The notes under the pieces: generated by a model | The model's input: the letters and a program-made list of their open reading frames with translations, nothing else | Told to the model about the DNA's origin: nothing | Database searches by the model: none | Made by a program: the position numbers and the translations under genes | Shown: positions 29,133 through 37,854 of the stretch, piece after piece | Numbering within the stretch: the first letter of the stretch is position 1 | Layout: each line of letters opens with the position of its first letter | NCBI GenBank assembly: GCA_947486785.1 | Contig: CANKUU010000017.1 | Coordinates: 17,078 to 81,077, forward strand | DNA length: 64,000 bases | Origin: an uncultured Flavobacteriaceae bacterium | GTDB lineage: Bacteria; Bacteroidota; Bacteroidia; Flavobacteriales; Flavobacteriaceae | Reading direction: 5' to 3'

Positions 29133-29882
29133 TTAATCTTTAATGAGTCTAATACCTACACCAATAAGAATAGAATCTTCACTAAAGCTAAACTCAGATA
29201 CATCATTAGACGAAATAGAAAAATTTGTTCTTGTGGAAGATGAATTTATATCTACAGTTTCTGCATTTGAAGTAGCTAACATACTTACCAATGCTCCACC
29301 AGTAGCTGTTCCTCCAGCCGAAACATATCCGGTTGGTAAGGCATTGAACCCAGATTCATTTGTGCCATGTTTTTCAAAATCAGGCCAACCTGTCTCTGAT
29401 TTTAAAGCAGCAATAATATTATCTTCAAATCCGTTTTCTTTTAAATAATTTTCTAGATCTTTAAAATCTTGTACAGAAGGGATACGCCACCCTTCTGGAG
29501 CTAATTTTCCGGTTTGTATTGCAAAGTAATTATACAAAGCCCCATAATGATCAAAAGGTAATTCTTCATCAAAGTTATCGTTTAAATCACTTGTATCTGC
29601 CCATTGATACATGCCACCTTTTTCATTAGGAGAGAACCAATCCATACCAAATTGCCATTCAACTATAGGTGTGCCGTCATTGTATTTTGTTGTTTTTAGA
29701 TTTTCTACCGTCCAAATTTGATCTCCTATGGTAACCGTATTATACACGTTACCATCTGCATCAGTTACTGTTATGGCTTCATCAAACTCATCGGGGGTTG
29801 TTTCTTCTTCGTTTGTGTTTGTACACCCAAAAAAACTTGATGCTAAAAAAATAATAATGCTAATTTTTGTAAGTATTTTCAT
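29133..29882 (-). CDS. Fib_succ_major (TIGR02145-type) lipoprotein, copy 1
   Basis: A 249-residue lipoprotein with lipobox Cys20 (SSFFGC) and an acidic linker. The domain has the Fibrobacter succinogenes major paralogous signature: VTIGDQIWTVENLKTTKYNDG (residues about 50-70), MYQWAD, YGALYNYFAI, LAPEGWRIPSVQDF, then a C-terminal GIRLIKD. Such domains are secreted, of C-type-lectin/FGE-like appearance, with unknown ligands. It is 90% identical to the copy at 32223-32972; the first 84 residues are identical and all 24 differences lie after residue 84. Confidence 0.85.
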   Translation of the reverse strand: MKILTKISIIIFLASSFFGCTNTNEEETTPDEFDEAITVTDADGNVYNTVTIGDQIWTVENLKTTKYNDGTPIVEWQFGMDWFSPNEKGGMYQWADTSDLNDNFDEELPFDHYGALYNYFAIQTGKLAPEGWRIPSVQDFKDLENYLKENGFEDNIIAALKSETGWPDFEKHGTNESGFNALPTGYVSAGGTATGGALVSMLATSNAETVDINSSSTRTNFSISSNDVSEFSFSEDSILIGVGIRLIKD

Positions 29883-30255
29883 GTTGTAATTTTATTGATA
29901 ATAATTTCGTTAAAAAGAAATAAGTTTAACTTTCGTTTTTTACTTCGCATTTACAGTTAAAACTTTTATTTAATTCAAGATACAAAAAAAAATTACATAT
30001 CATTTTTAGCTACCACGTAGTTAAAAAGCGAAGGTTACAGCGCATTTTATTCATATATTTGGTTTTATAACGTGCTTAATTTTAAATAATTATCTTTAGT
30101 TTTAAAGAATTACGGTATCTTATTACAGGTAGCAATAGATTACAAATAATGTAGCTTTAATTTAGGAGCTTTCTAAAAAAAAATAAAACTAGTCTGAATA
30201 TGTCGAAAAAAGACTTTAAACAAGGAGTAGATATTTAATTATTAAATTTTTAATT
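29883..30255. other. intergenic between Fib_succ_major copy 1 and CHRD gene
   Basis: About 370 bases. The first 200 belong to the duplicated segment and should contain the copy-1 promoter. The rest is AT-rich and no gene is seen; the promoter of the CHRD gene should lie at its right end. Confidence 0.5.
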
Positions 30256-31104
30256 ATGGTAAGAAAACATTTTTTATTTATGCTTAGCTTTTGTGCTGCT
30301 TTAGCAATCAGTTGTAGCGAAGATAGTGATGACGGAGGTGGCGATGGTGGCACTACTCCAATGAAAACAGTTGTGCAATCATTTGATATTATGTTAAATA
30401 ATGCGAATTCAATTCCAATGGTTACCGACAGAAATGAAACGGGAAATATAGAAATGAGTTTGTACAATGATAACACATTAGAATTTACAATTAACATAAG
30501 CGATTTAGCTAGTTCGGATGCTTTAACTGTTGCTCATGTGCATACGGGTGATGTAGTTTCAACGGGCGATGTTGCGATAGTACTGGTTGATGGAGAAAAT
30601 ATTACCTTTTCTGGAAGTACAGCTACTGGAACTATTGAACTGAACGCTTCTCAAATTTCAACATTACAAGGTAGTAATGTATATGTTAACGTTCATTCTA
30701 CACAAAGTAGCTCAGGATTGGTACGAGGTCAAATAGACCAAACTATAGCTAATGCCTACAACGTTGCTTTATCTCCTGATAATGAAGTTCCTATGGTTAC
30801 AGGTAGAAACGAAACAGGAATGGTTTACATACGATTAGTAGGTTCTACAATGTACTACAAAGCTATTGTAAACGACTTGGATGAAACAGATGCTATTATG
30901 GCAGGCCATATTCATGAAGGAAATTCAACCTCTAATGGAGGAGTTCTTATAAATCTTGAGTTAACAGGTAATGATCAACTAGATATAACGAAAGAAAAAA
31001 CTTTGTCGGCAGATGAACTTACTAAAATTAATAATGATGCCCTCTATGTGAATATTCATTCTAATCAGGTTGCATCCGGTTTATTGCGCGGTCAAATTCG
31101 TTAA
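30256..31104 (+). CDS. lipoprotein with two CHRD domains
   Basis: A 282-residue lipoprotein: signal ending ALAISC (Cys20), an Asp/Gly-rich linker, then two tandem CHRD (chordin-like) domains at about residues 35-155 and 160-282. Each repeat has the pattern of an N-terminal NxxPMVTxRNETG strand, a central AHVHTGD or GHIHEGN loop and a C-terminal VNVHSTQ/VNIHSNQ...GLVRGQI motif. CHRD proteins are secreted with unknown function; the conserved His residues suggest metal or ligand binding. It sits alone between the duplicated lipoprotein genes. Confidence 0.9.
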   Translation: MVRKHFLFMLSFCAALAISCSEDSDDGGGDGGTTPMKTVVQSFDIMLNNANSIPMVTDRNETGNIEMSLYNDNTLEFTINISDLASSDALTVAHVHTGDVVSTGDVAIVLVDGENITFSGSTATGTIELNASQISTLQGSNVYVNVHSTQSSSGLVRGQIDQTIANAYNVALSPDNEVPMVTGRNETGMVYIRLVGSTMYYKAIVNDLDETDAIMAGHIHEGNSTSNGGVLINLELTGNDQLDITKEKTLSADELTKINNDALYVNIHSNQVASGLLRGQIR

Positions 31105-31132
31105 TTTTAAAAGCGTTTAACAACCTAAGATA

Positions 31133-31225
31133 GTTAATGGCGGATTTTTGTTGAATTACAGCTATTTTTTGTTTTACAATCTAAAGGTAAAACTGAAAAT
31201 TAGTAATTAGAAATCCGCCACTAAC
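31133..31225. repeat. short element bounded by 15-bp inverted repeats
   Basis: The left arm 31133-31147 (GTTAATGGCGGATTT) and the right arm 31211-31225 are complementary at 14 of 15 bases, around a 63-bp AT-rich centre. It lies just after the CHRD stop codon. It could be a large terminator-like hairpin or a small mobile-element remnant. Confidence 0.5.
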
Positions 31226-31559
31226 AAAAAATGAATTGCGTTAGCACAGCGTTTGCTAACATTGATGCTAAATTTAGTATTTCAGCGAAATGCTGTAAGT
31301 TTTTTATCAAGCTCTAAACGAAATCTTTGCTTTTTAGTGCCCGCTAAAAAGGAGTTCCCCAAAGATTTCACGAACATTCTACAAATACACAAAGGAGATT
31401 AATTGGGTACTTTTTGAAGTAGTTTAATCTATTAATTTTCAAAAATATAGTTGTCATTTTTAGATAAAAAAACCCGAATATGAGTTTATAGCTCTAAAAA
31501 CGAGGTAGTATCTAATATAGAGAAAGCTTCGATACGAAGATTTAACAATTTATAGCACA
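31226..31559. other. intergenic, no gene recognised
   Basis: About 330 bases between the inverted-repeat element and the decayed IS1182 fragment. Stops occur in all frames and nothing is recognised. Confidence 0.5.
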
Positions 31560-31950
31560 GATTTTCTTTCATATCACAAACAGAAGATTTTAACCTTTTT
31601 TTAAATCGTTTTTTAGAAGTTGATTTGATTAACGCCTTTGGTTTGGTCGAACAGCGCAACGGTAGTATCGCTTATCAGTTCTTTTGCGAGATCTATCCTG
31701 GTAATGGGCGTCTTAGTAACTAAAAGATCGATAGTGAGATTCGGTGAAAACTTGCCAAAAACCTTGATGTTGATAACCTACAGTAAGCTTTGTTCGATTC
31801 TTAGTTGCCTCATACAGTAGATAAGCATAGTATAGCGATAAATGCCACTTGCTACCAGCGTAAACCCCAAATACCCAACCAACGAAAAGCTTTTGTGGGA
31901 AAGTATGAAGTAGAGCTATCGCCAACTCATGGCCATTTGAAAGGTCTTGG
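31560..31950 (+). pseudogene. decayed IS1182-type (DUF772) transposase N-terminal fragment
   Basis: Read across frames, the plus strand gives FGLVEQRNGSIAYQFFCEI, then KIDSEIR, KLAKNLDVDNLQ, NATCYQ and, after a frameshift, YPTNEKLLWESM. These match in order the DUF772 and early DDE region of IS1182-family transposases (usually QFFCGI, SEIR, DATCYES and RYPTDVKLLWE). Several stops and at least one frameshift interrupt it. The rest of the transposase is missing; the duplicated segment begins right after. Confidence 0.7.
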
Positions 31951-32045
31951 CAATAAAAACAGCAACAAGCGATTACGGGCTTTAAAGTGCATCCACATCA
32001 AGTTTCAAATCCATAGCATTGAAAAAAGGTCTTAGATAAATATAA

Positions 32046-32078
32046 AAAATGCCTCAAAAATAAATCCAGAGGCATTTT
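32046..32078 (-). terminator. hairpin terminator downstream of Fib_succ_major copy 2
   Basis: The same AAAATGCCTC/GAGGCATTTT hairpin as at 28955-28987, with a 13-base loop. Confidence 0.6.
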
Positions 32079-32222
32079 AATCCATTTTATTTTTAAAATG
32101 GAGTTACTCCTGAAAGTACCAAACAAATTGCACATTTACTCAGGAGAAAAATTATATGCAAAAGTGAAACTTAAAGCTCTGCGATTAAATTCTGAGTACT
32201 TACTAGTCTATGTGGGATAAAA

Positions 32223-32972
32223 TTAATCTTTAATGAGTCTAATACCTACACCAATAGGAATAGTACTTTCATTAAGGCTAAACTCAGATACATCATTAGT
32301 CGAAATCGCAAAATTTGTTCTTCTGGAAGATGAATTTATATCTACAGTGTCTGCATTTGAAGTAGCTAAAATACATATGGATGCTGCACCAGTAGCTGTT
32401 CCTCCAGCCGAAACATATCCGGTTGGTAAGGCATTGAACCCAGATTCATTTGTGCCATTTTTTTCAAAATCAGACCAACCTGTCTCTAATTTTAAAGGAG
32501 CAATAACATTATCTTCAAATCCGTTTTCTTTTAAATAATTTTCTAGATCTTTAAAATCTTGTACAGAAGGGATACGCCACCCTTCTGGAGCTAATTTTCC
32601 GGTTTGTATTGCAAAGTAATTATACAAAGCCCCATAATGATCAAAAGGTAATTCTTCATCAAAGTAATCGTTTAAATCACTTGTATCTGCCCATTGATAC
32701 ATGCTAACTTTTTCAATAAGAGAGAACCAATCCATACCAAATTGCCATTCAACTATAGGTGTGCCGTCATTGTATTTTGTTGTTTTTAGATTTTCTACCG
32801 TCCAAATTTGATCTCCTATGGTAACCGTATTATACACGTTACCATCTGCATCAGTTACTGTTATGGCTTCATCAAACTCATCGGGGGTTGTTTCTTCTTC
32901 GTTTGTATTTGTACACCCAAAAAAACTTGATGCTAAAAAAATAATAATGCTAATTTTTGTAAGTATTTTCAT
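32223..32972 (-). CDS. Fib_succ_major (TIGR02145-type) lipoprotein, copy 2
   Basis: A 249-residue paralogue of the protein at 29133-29882, with the same lipobox (Cys20) and domain. It differs at 24 residues: 85, 86, 89, 90, 103, 156, 159, 162, 167, 172, 196, 198-201, 208, 217, 222, 225, 233, 234, 236, 237 and 239. The frame is intact and the C-terminal GIRLIKD is kept, so it looks functional. By eye only one of about 28 base changes in the coding sequence is clearly synonymous (Asn22 AAC to AAT). Confidence 0.83.
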   Translation of the reverse strand: MKILTKISIIIFLASSFFGCTNTNEEETTPDEFDEAITVTDADGNVYNTVTIGDQIWTVENLKTTKYNDGTPIVEWQFGMDWFSLIEKVSMYQWADTSDLNDYFDEELPFDHYGALYNYFAIQTGKLAPEGWRIPSVQDFKDLENYLKENGFEDNVIAPLKLETGWSDFEKNGTNESGFNALPTGYVSAGGTATGAASICILATSNADTVDINSSSRRTNFAISTNDVSEFSLNESTIPIGVGIRLIKD

Positions 32973-33199
32973 GTTGTAATTTTATTGATAATAATTTCGT
33001 TAAAAAGAAATAAGATTAACTTTCGTTTTTTACTTCGCATTTCCAGGTTTTAATGTTTTGTTAATCAAGATACAAAAAAAATACATATCATTTTTAGCTA
33101 CCACGTAGTTAAAAAGCGAAGGTGTTACAAAGCATTTTATTCCTAAATTTAAATGATAATTATAAATTTGGTTTTAAAACTTGTTAAATTTTATGTTAT

Positions 33200-33800
33200 T
33201 CGATACATCTAGGTTGGTATAAGCTCAGAAGTGAATTTACTACTCTGACTAGTATTGATAATCTTTGGTCGACCATGTACCGCAATAGCTTCTTCCGCGG
33301 TTTCTTTACATCATTAAGTATTCAACGTATTTGATAACGAAAAGTTTAGTGCATACCTATCGTGTAAATCAATGATAACAACCATTTACCTAAAGCCCTT
33401 ACGAATAGGTATAGACGTGATATCTGTCGCCCATACTTGATTTGGTTTTTCTACTTTTAGATTTCTAAGAAGAGAAGGGTGTACTTTAATAACCTTTCAA
33501 CGCTTAGAAGTGACCTTGCCAGTATAATGGATCTTATCCAAATTGAAGCATAGTACCAGCTATCTTTACGCTTTTGTGTCTGATCCGTAATAAACTTTGA
33601 ATGCGTTCGTTTGGCACCTTTGAAATAAGGGTTGGCGTTTAAAGACGTAATTTTTTAAGAACGATCATAAGTCGAATACAGGTTTGTAAGCGATCGTTTT
33701 GCAAACAGTTTGATACATGTTACTCTTAATTTAAATTCGTCTTAGGCAGATTTGTGCCGAACAAAGTGTTTATTCTGCTTCTTTTTGTGCATGGTTTTAG
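33200..33800 (-). pseudogene. decayed IS3-family transposase (rve/DDE orfB) remnant
   Basis: The minus strand reads VIKVHPSLLRNLKVEKPNQ, VWATDITSIPIRKGFR, then a stop, MVVIIDLHDRYALNFSLSNT, then stops, and CKETAEEAIAVHGRPKIINT followed by SQSSKFTSE. This is the rve core of IS3/IS150-type transposases, including the first catalytic Asp (WATDIT) but with the second Asp (normally NTDQGSQF) replaced by Ser. Several stops interrupt it and the C-terminal Glu region is lost. The upstream part (33540-33800) is more degraded. It is clearly dead. Confidence 0.85.
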
Positions 33801-33965
33801 GATTGGTGGTACATATTCAAAAAAAAACGTATTAATTGTGCTTTATGCAGGAGTGAGCATATACGCACCTCGTATAATATTGAAAGAAAATACCACGATA
33901 GAAAAAAGCGTAAAGAAAAAGTAAAGAACATACTTGTTCAGTCCGCTATAAATCTAAATAATTGC
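33801..33965. other. spacer between IS3 remnant and the DUF5107 gene
   Basis: AT-rich sequence with no recognisable gene; it may include the far end of the decayed IS3 element. Confidence 0.4.
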
Positions 33966-36900
33966 TTATCTTATTTCGTTAACAAAATCTAACAATAGAC
34001 TAAATTTTTTGTCAATAAATTTTGTGTCGTATGCCATTATGGTGTCAGAGTCATTATAAATATCCTGTTCAATTTTCTTAGCTGTTTTGCTATTCTGCTG
34101 TTTAGCGGAAACCCATTTTATATAATTGCTTTCAGGATATTTGTTTAAATACTGTTTAAGAAGGTTTTCGGCTTCACTTGATTTTCCATATTGTTGTAAG
34201 ATTAATATCTGTAGATATAGTTTGGCATTTTCTTCATTAAACTCAGGATGTTTGTATTCCATAATTTTAGCGGCAAATTTTTCTGACATCAGCGTATCGC
34301 CCTTAGCTTTATACGCTGCATAAAGGATATAGTCTTCTAGGCGCTCATCAACATCATAAGGACGTCCAACACCCAGATTGGTCGGCCATAACTTGGCTTT
34401 TTTTGCCAATTCTATTGCCGTATTGTGTTTGTTATTTTTTAAGGCTTCAATAGCTGCACTAATACATACTTTATTATATAAATCGCGTCCTACTGTTGCC
34501 CCTTCAAAGGGTAAAAGCTCGTACCTGTTAAGAAATTCAATCGCCTTGTAATACTGCTTTTCACCACTTAAACATTGTGCATAGCATAAGCCAATAGCGG
34601 GTTGTTCTGGGTGTGATTTTAAAAATGGACTGATTACTTTTCTAGCTTTATTCGATTGGTTACCGGCATTATAATAGTTTGCTAAGGCAATGGCCACTCG
34701 CCAGTTTTTTGGTTCTAGTTCATACCCTTTTTTAATGGCTATTAATTCCTCTTCTTTTGAATCGGCAAACTTTGCTTTTGCTAGGTAAAACCCACTAAAA
34801 TCAGGTTGGTTTCCACAAGCTAAAAACTGCTCTTTAGCTTCATCTGCTCTTTGTGTATTCCATAAAATTAACCCTAGATAATACTTCAGTTTCCAGTGGG
34901 GATGCTCTTTTAGTATTTTTTGGCACGCTTTTGCAGTCTCTATACGATGCGGAAAAACAAATTCTGCTGATTGTTTTAAGGTCTCATTTAAATAGGTGTC
35001 TTTTTCATTTGGGTTTAAGTATGCTAACCATAAATTTACGATCGGATTTTTTGGTGCAAGTTTTAAAACCTCTGTAGCTTCTTGGATGCAGCTTTTTCGG
35101 TAATATTGTATGGCCAAATCAAGAAATGATTCGTGAGGTAATTCGTTGGTGATATCGTTTACGAATAACTTTTTATCTGATGTTTTTCCAGAAAGTTTAT
35201 AAGTTTCAAATTTTCGAAAATGATTGGTAGCGTCTAATTCTGCTATTTTTTCTAATATAGTTTTAGCCTCTTCGTTGTTGCCTATTTTTCGATTAGCTAG
35301 TGCGCTAATTTGAAGCGCTTCAAGATTATAACTATTATATGCTAATGCCTTTTTTGAATAGCGGGTAGCTTTGTTCCAATTTTTTTCTGCTAAAAATAAA
35401 TTGGCGATCTCAGTTGCAGCGGATGACCTATAAGCGATATCACCCATTGCAATTGAGAAGCCACTTTTTGAAGTGGAAATATCACCCATTTCTAGAGTAA
35501 TTAGCCCTAATAAGTAGTTTGCTTCGCCATCGTAAGTGTTAATGGCTAATGATTTTTTAATAAACTCATAGGCCTTGCCATAATTCATTTGCTTATAATA
35601 AAATTGAGCCATTCGATTTAAGGCAGGTGAAAATCCCGCATCTTTTTCTAAAGCATTTTTGTAAGCATTTTTTGTATTAATGTACTCGCGTTGTTTTTCT
35701 AACTCCAATCCTTTTATATAGTGTCCATATGCCGATTGCCAATTAAAATTTTCATTTGGCAACATAGGTCGGTCAACCAAAATACTTTTTTCGTCTTGAT
35801 TATAGATGAGCTTATTATTACCTAATATAATTTTTATATGCTCCTTTTCGTTTGTGTTTATTGAGGTTTTAAACAATTCTAGTGGTTTCAATGAAATCTT
35901 TTTGGTAAAGAGTAATTCATTGTTTTTGTAGAACTTAAGGTCATCGTTAATATTTTGTAGCGCGCTTAGTACAAGATGTTGTTCGTTATCTTTTTTGACG
36001 ATATTTAAAACTGCATACTCCGAAGCAGCAACCATTCCTCCTGTTTCTTTTAAAGGAAACCAAATTTCGTTCATTATGTCTGTATCATGAGGTGCAAATT
36101 CTTTATGTTTAAATGGTGTTCTGGTGCTACTGTTAGCTGCTTGGTTAAATAATTTGCCTGCCTGAAATTCGATATATTGCCCGTCGGTATCGGTTAATAA
36201 ATCTTCCCAAATCATGCCTTCTTGGGCTAATCCCCATATCCAAAGTTTTTTGCCGGGTTTTTCATCAAAATCACTATAATGACCAAAACCAAAATCTTCA
36301 TTATGCCAATATCCACCGAAATAATCGGAATATGAATTAAGAATATGGTACGATTTATAACTTCCGAAATCATTGTTTTTATACCAATTAATTTTTCGGT
36401 TATCCTCTATTGGCCAACTACCAATTTCGCCTCCATGTCCAACTCTATCCTTACCAGGATAAATAAATTCTAGATCATCGCCAGCTTTAGCGGCAGCGTT
36501 CATCCAATGGTAGTAGGTTGTTGGTAATTTTGTATTATTAAACCAGCTGGCCTTGGTTTCAAAAAAAGCTTGACCTGGCGAAACTTTGATCTCCACATTC
36601 CATTTTGTGCCAGAGGGTAAATCAATAGCACCAACCACACACGACACGCTACCATCGTCGTTGTCTTTTATGGCGTAGTCTACAGGGGTAGCACAAGTTG
36701 GTATATGCCCTATATCTCCAAAATTGTATTCTAGTCCGCCTGAGGTCCATGCTCCCCGCATAGCCACATCTCTAAATTTTACCACATGATTATAATAGAG
36801 AAATTCTTTTCCTGTAGATTTTTCAATTGCCCCCCAAATTTTACCCCCAATATCAGGACATATAAAAACTTTTATGTATTCGTTTTCTAACACGACCATT

Positions 36901-37115
36901 TTCCATTTTTGTTGAACCGCGTTGTTGGTATATCCATTAAAATAGAAGTACGGGTACATTCGATTAATTTCTGGCACAGGATTGGGGTCAGAAAATGGAT
37001 AGGTCTTAAACTCAATTAGCTCTTCTGATATTTCGGCGTTTTGTGCATTTGATACGCTAACAATCATGATTAAAATACATATTATGATTCTATTATTTAT
37101 TTTATGAGATTTCAT
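33966..37115 (-). CDS. secreted DUF5107 and tetratricopeptide-repeat protein
   Basis: A large secreted protein of about 1049 residues. I chose the ATG at 37115 (MKSHKINNRIIICILIM); an in-frame TTG at 37136 would add seven residues. The signal peptide ends near SVSNAQ. Residues about 30-350 form the DUF5107 domain, aromatic- and Gly-rich with ICPDIGGKIWGAIEK, GGLEYNFGDIGH and TTYYHWMNAA, which looks like a galactose-mutarotase-type carbohydrate-binding beta-sandwich. From about 460 to the end there are many TPR-like helical repeats. A carbohydrate-related role is an inference. It is isolated, flanked by IS3 and IS4 remnants. Confidence 0.85.
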   Translation of the reverse strand: MKSHKINNRIIICILIMIVSVSNAQNAEISEELIEFKTYPFSDPNPVPEINRMYPYFYFNGYTNNAVQQKWKMVVLENEYIKVFICPDIGGKIWGAIEKSTGKEFLYYNHVVKFRDVAMRGAWTSGGLEYNFGDIGHIPTCATPVDYAIKDNDDGSVSCVVGAIDLPSGTKWNVEIKVSPGQAFFETKASWFNNTKLPTTYYHWMNAAAKAGDDLEFIYPGKDRVGHGGEIGSWPIEDNRKINWYKNNDFGSYKSYHILNSYSDYFGGYWHNEDFGFGHYSDFDEKPGKKLWIWGLAQEGMIWEDLLTDTDGQYIEFQAGKLFNQAANSSTRTPFKHKEFAPHDTDIMNEIWFPLKETGGMVAASEYAVLNIVKKDNEQHLVLSALQNINDDLKFYKNNELLFTKKISLKPLELFKTSINTNEKEHIKIILGNNKLIYNQDEKSILVDRPMLPNENFNWQSAYGHYIKGLELEKQREYINTKNAYKNALEKDAGFSPALNRMAQFYYKQMNYGKAYEFIKKSLAINTYDGEANYLLGLITLEMGDISTSKSGFSIAMGDIAYRSSAATEIANLFLAEKNWNKATRYSKKALAYNSYNLEALQISALANRKIGNNEEAKTILEKIAELDATNHFRKFETYKLSGKTSDKKLFVNDITNELPHESFLDLAIQYYRKSCIQEATEVLKLAPKNPIVNLWLAYLNPNEKDTYLNETLKQSAEFVFPHRIETAKACQKILKEHPHWKLKYYLGLILWNTQRADEAKEQFLACGNQPDFSGFYLAKAKFADSKEEELIAIKKGYELEPKNWRVAIALANYYNAGNQSNKARKVISPFLKSHPEQPAIGLCYAQCLSGEKQYYKAIEFLNRYELLPFEGATVGRDLYNKVCISAAIEALKNNKHNTAIELAKKAKLWPTNLGVGRPYDVDERLEDYILYAAYKAKGDTLMSEKFAAKIMEYKHPEFNEENAKLYLQILILQQYGKSSEAENLLKQYLNKYPESNYIKWVSAKQQNSKTAKKIEQDIYNDSDTIMAYDTKFIDKKFSLLLDFVNEIR

Positions 37116-37136
37116 AGATCTTAGTTTTAACAGCAA

Positions 37137-37267
37137 TAAGGTCCTAAACGTTTAATAAAGAGTAAGGGAAATTTGTTCCTCAAAGTTAGCTTTGTGGTGC
37201 AATACCAAAAATACCTTGCTCTGATGCTAAATATAACATTGTTCTCTTAAATAATCTCAAAACTGGA
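37137..37267. other. short upstream region of the DUF5107 gene
   Basis: AT-rich spacer that should contain the DUF5107 gene promoter; no gene is seen. Confidence 0.4.
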
Positions 37268-37612
37268 CCGTTCAAAATTTAAGAGCTTCGCTCAACTATG
37301 CCAGAGCGATACGCATTAAAAAGAATTAGATAGTTGGTCTCATTTAGTTTCGATGCTTTTTTGTCAATTTTCCAACAGCTAATCTTCACGAGATATACGT
37401 AACGGTTTACGGTCAGCAACTGGCAACCACAATCATTTAGCGATGGGCAAAGCCTCAACAAAATCTACTTTAAGCTATCAGAACAAAAACAGGAGCTGAG
37501 GTCTTTTTAGGGATTACAATTATGTTTTGCTCTAAGGTCTACGACAGCAAGCTCATTTTAAACGTACAAACTTCAAGATAAAATCAAAAACCTTCTTATT
37601 GGACGCGACTAA
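37268..37612 (+). pseudogene. decayed IS4-family transposase N-terminal remnant
   Basis: The plus strand reads SWSHLVSMLFCQFSNS, a stop, SSRDIRNGLRSATGNHNHLA, MGKASTKSTLSYQNKNRS, a stop, then in another frame RQQAHFKRTNFKIKSKTFLL followed by DAT. This matches in order the N-terminal region and first catalytic Asp (LLDST) of IS4-type transposases. There are at least three stops and one frameshift, and the sequence ends right after the first Asp. It is a truncated, inactive fragment; no terminal repeat was found. Confidence 0.8.
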
Positions 37613-37628
37613 TGAAAGATAATAAAAA

Positions 37629-37652
37629 AGCGCAAACCAAAAGGCTTGCGCT
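37629..37652 (-). terminator. hairpin terminator, copy 2 of a repeated sequence
   Basis: AGCGCAAACC-AAAA-GGCTTGCGCT, with one internal mismatch and an A-tract that is a T-tract on the minus strand. It is almost identical to the hairpin at 20704-20726. It lies about 200 bp beyond the stop of the SnoaL-like lipoprotein gene. Confidence 0.55.
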
Positions 37653-37854
37653 AAAACTGCTATTTTTATAAACTTGTTTGTAAGCGAATTTTTACTAAAA
37701 TTTAGTGTTGCTATCTATTAATTTATAGTAACAAAAAAGAGCTTTCATCTCGATTTTTAGATGAATTAGTATCTAAAAATTGCGGGTATTTACAAGATTA
37801 TAAATGTTATATTATTTAATTCTGATAAGATTTAAAAAATTCATTTTCAAGGTT

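Larger units (their letters stand above)
28861..30080 (-). repeat. direct duplication, copy 1 (about 1.2 kb, contains a Fib_succ_major gene)
   Basis: Homology to 31952-33190 begins sharply at AATAAAAACAGCAACAAGCG and continues through the hairpin, the whole lipoprotein gene and about 190 bases upstream of it. The right edge is blurred by small indels. Both copies have the same orientation and are about 1.87 kb apart. Confidence 0.9.
31952..33190 (-). repeat. direct duplication, copy 2 (about 1.2 kb, contains a Fib_succ_major gene)
   Basis: This segment matches 28861-30080 in the same orientation. It is bordered on the left by the IS1182 fragment and on the right by the IS3 fragment, so transposable-element activity probably shaped the duplication. 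The hairpin at 32046-32078 and the gene at 32223-32972 are both duplicated. Confidence 0.9.

Noticed and set aside
31133..31225. Integron attC site
   Set aside because: The arms run GTT...AAC, while attC sites run AAC...GTT, and there is no integrase or cassette array nearby.
28861..33190. Complete diversity-generating retroelement
   Set aside because: No reverse transcriptase, template repeat or accessory gene is visible in the window; only the variable-protein-like pair is present, so I report the divergence but not the system.
37279..37461. Minus-strand 60-codon open frame
   Set aside because: It lies opposite the IS4 transposase remnant, which explains the sequence better, and the translated product resembles nothing.
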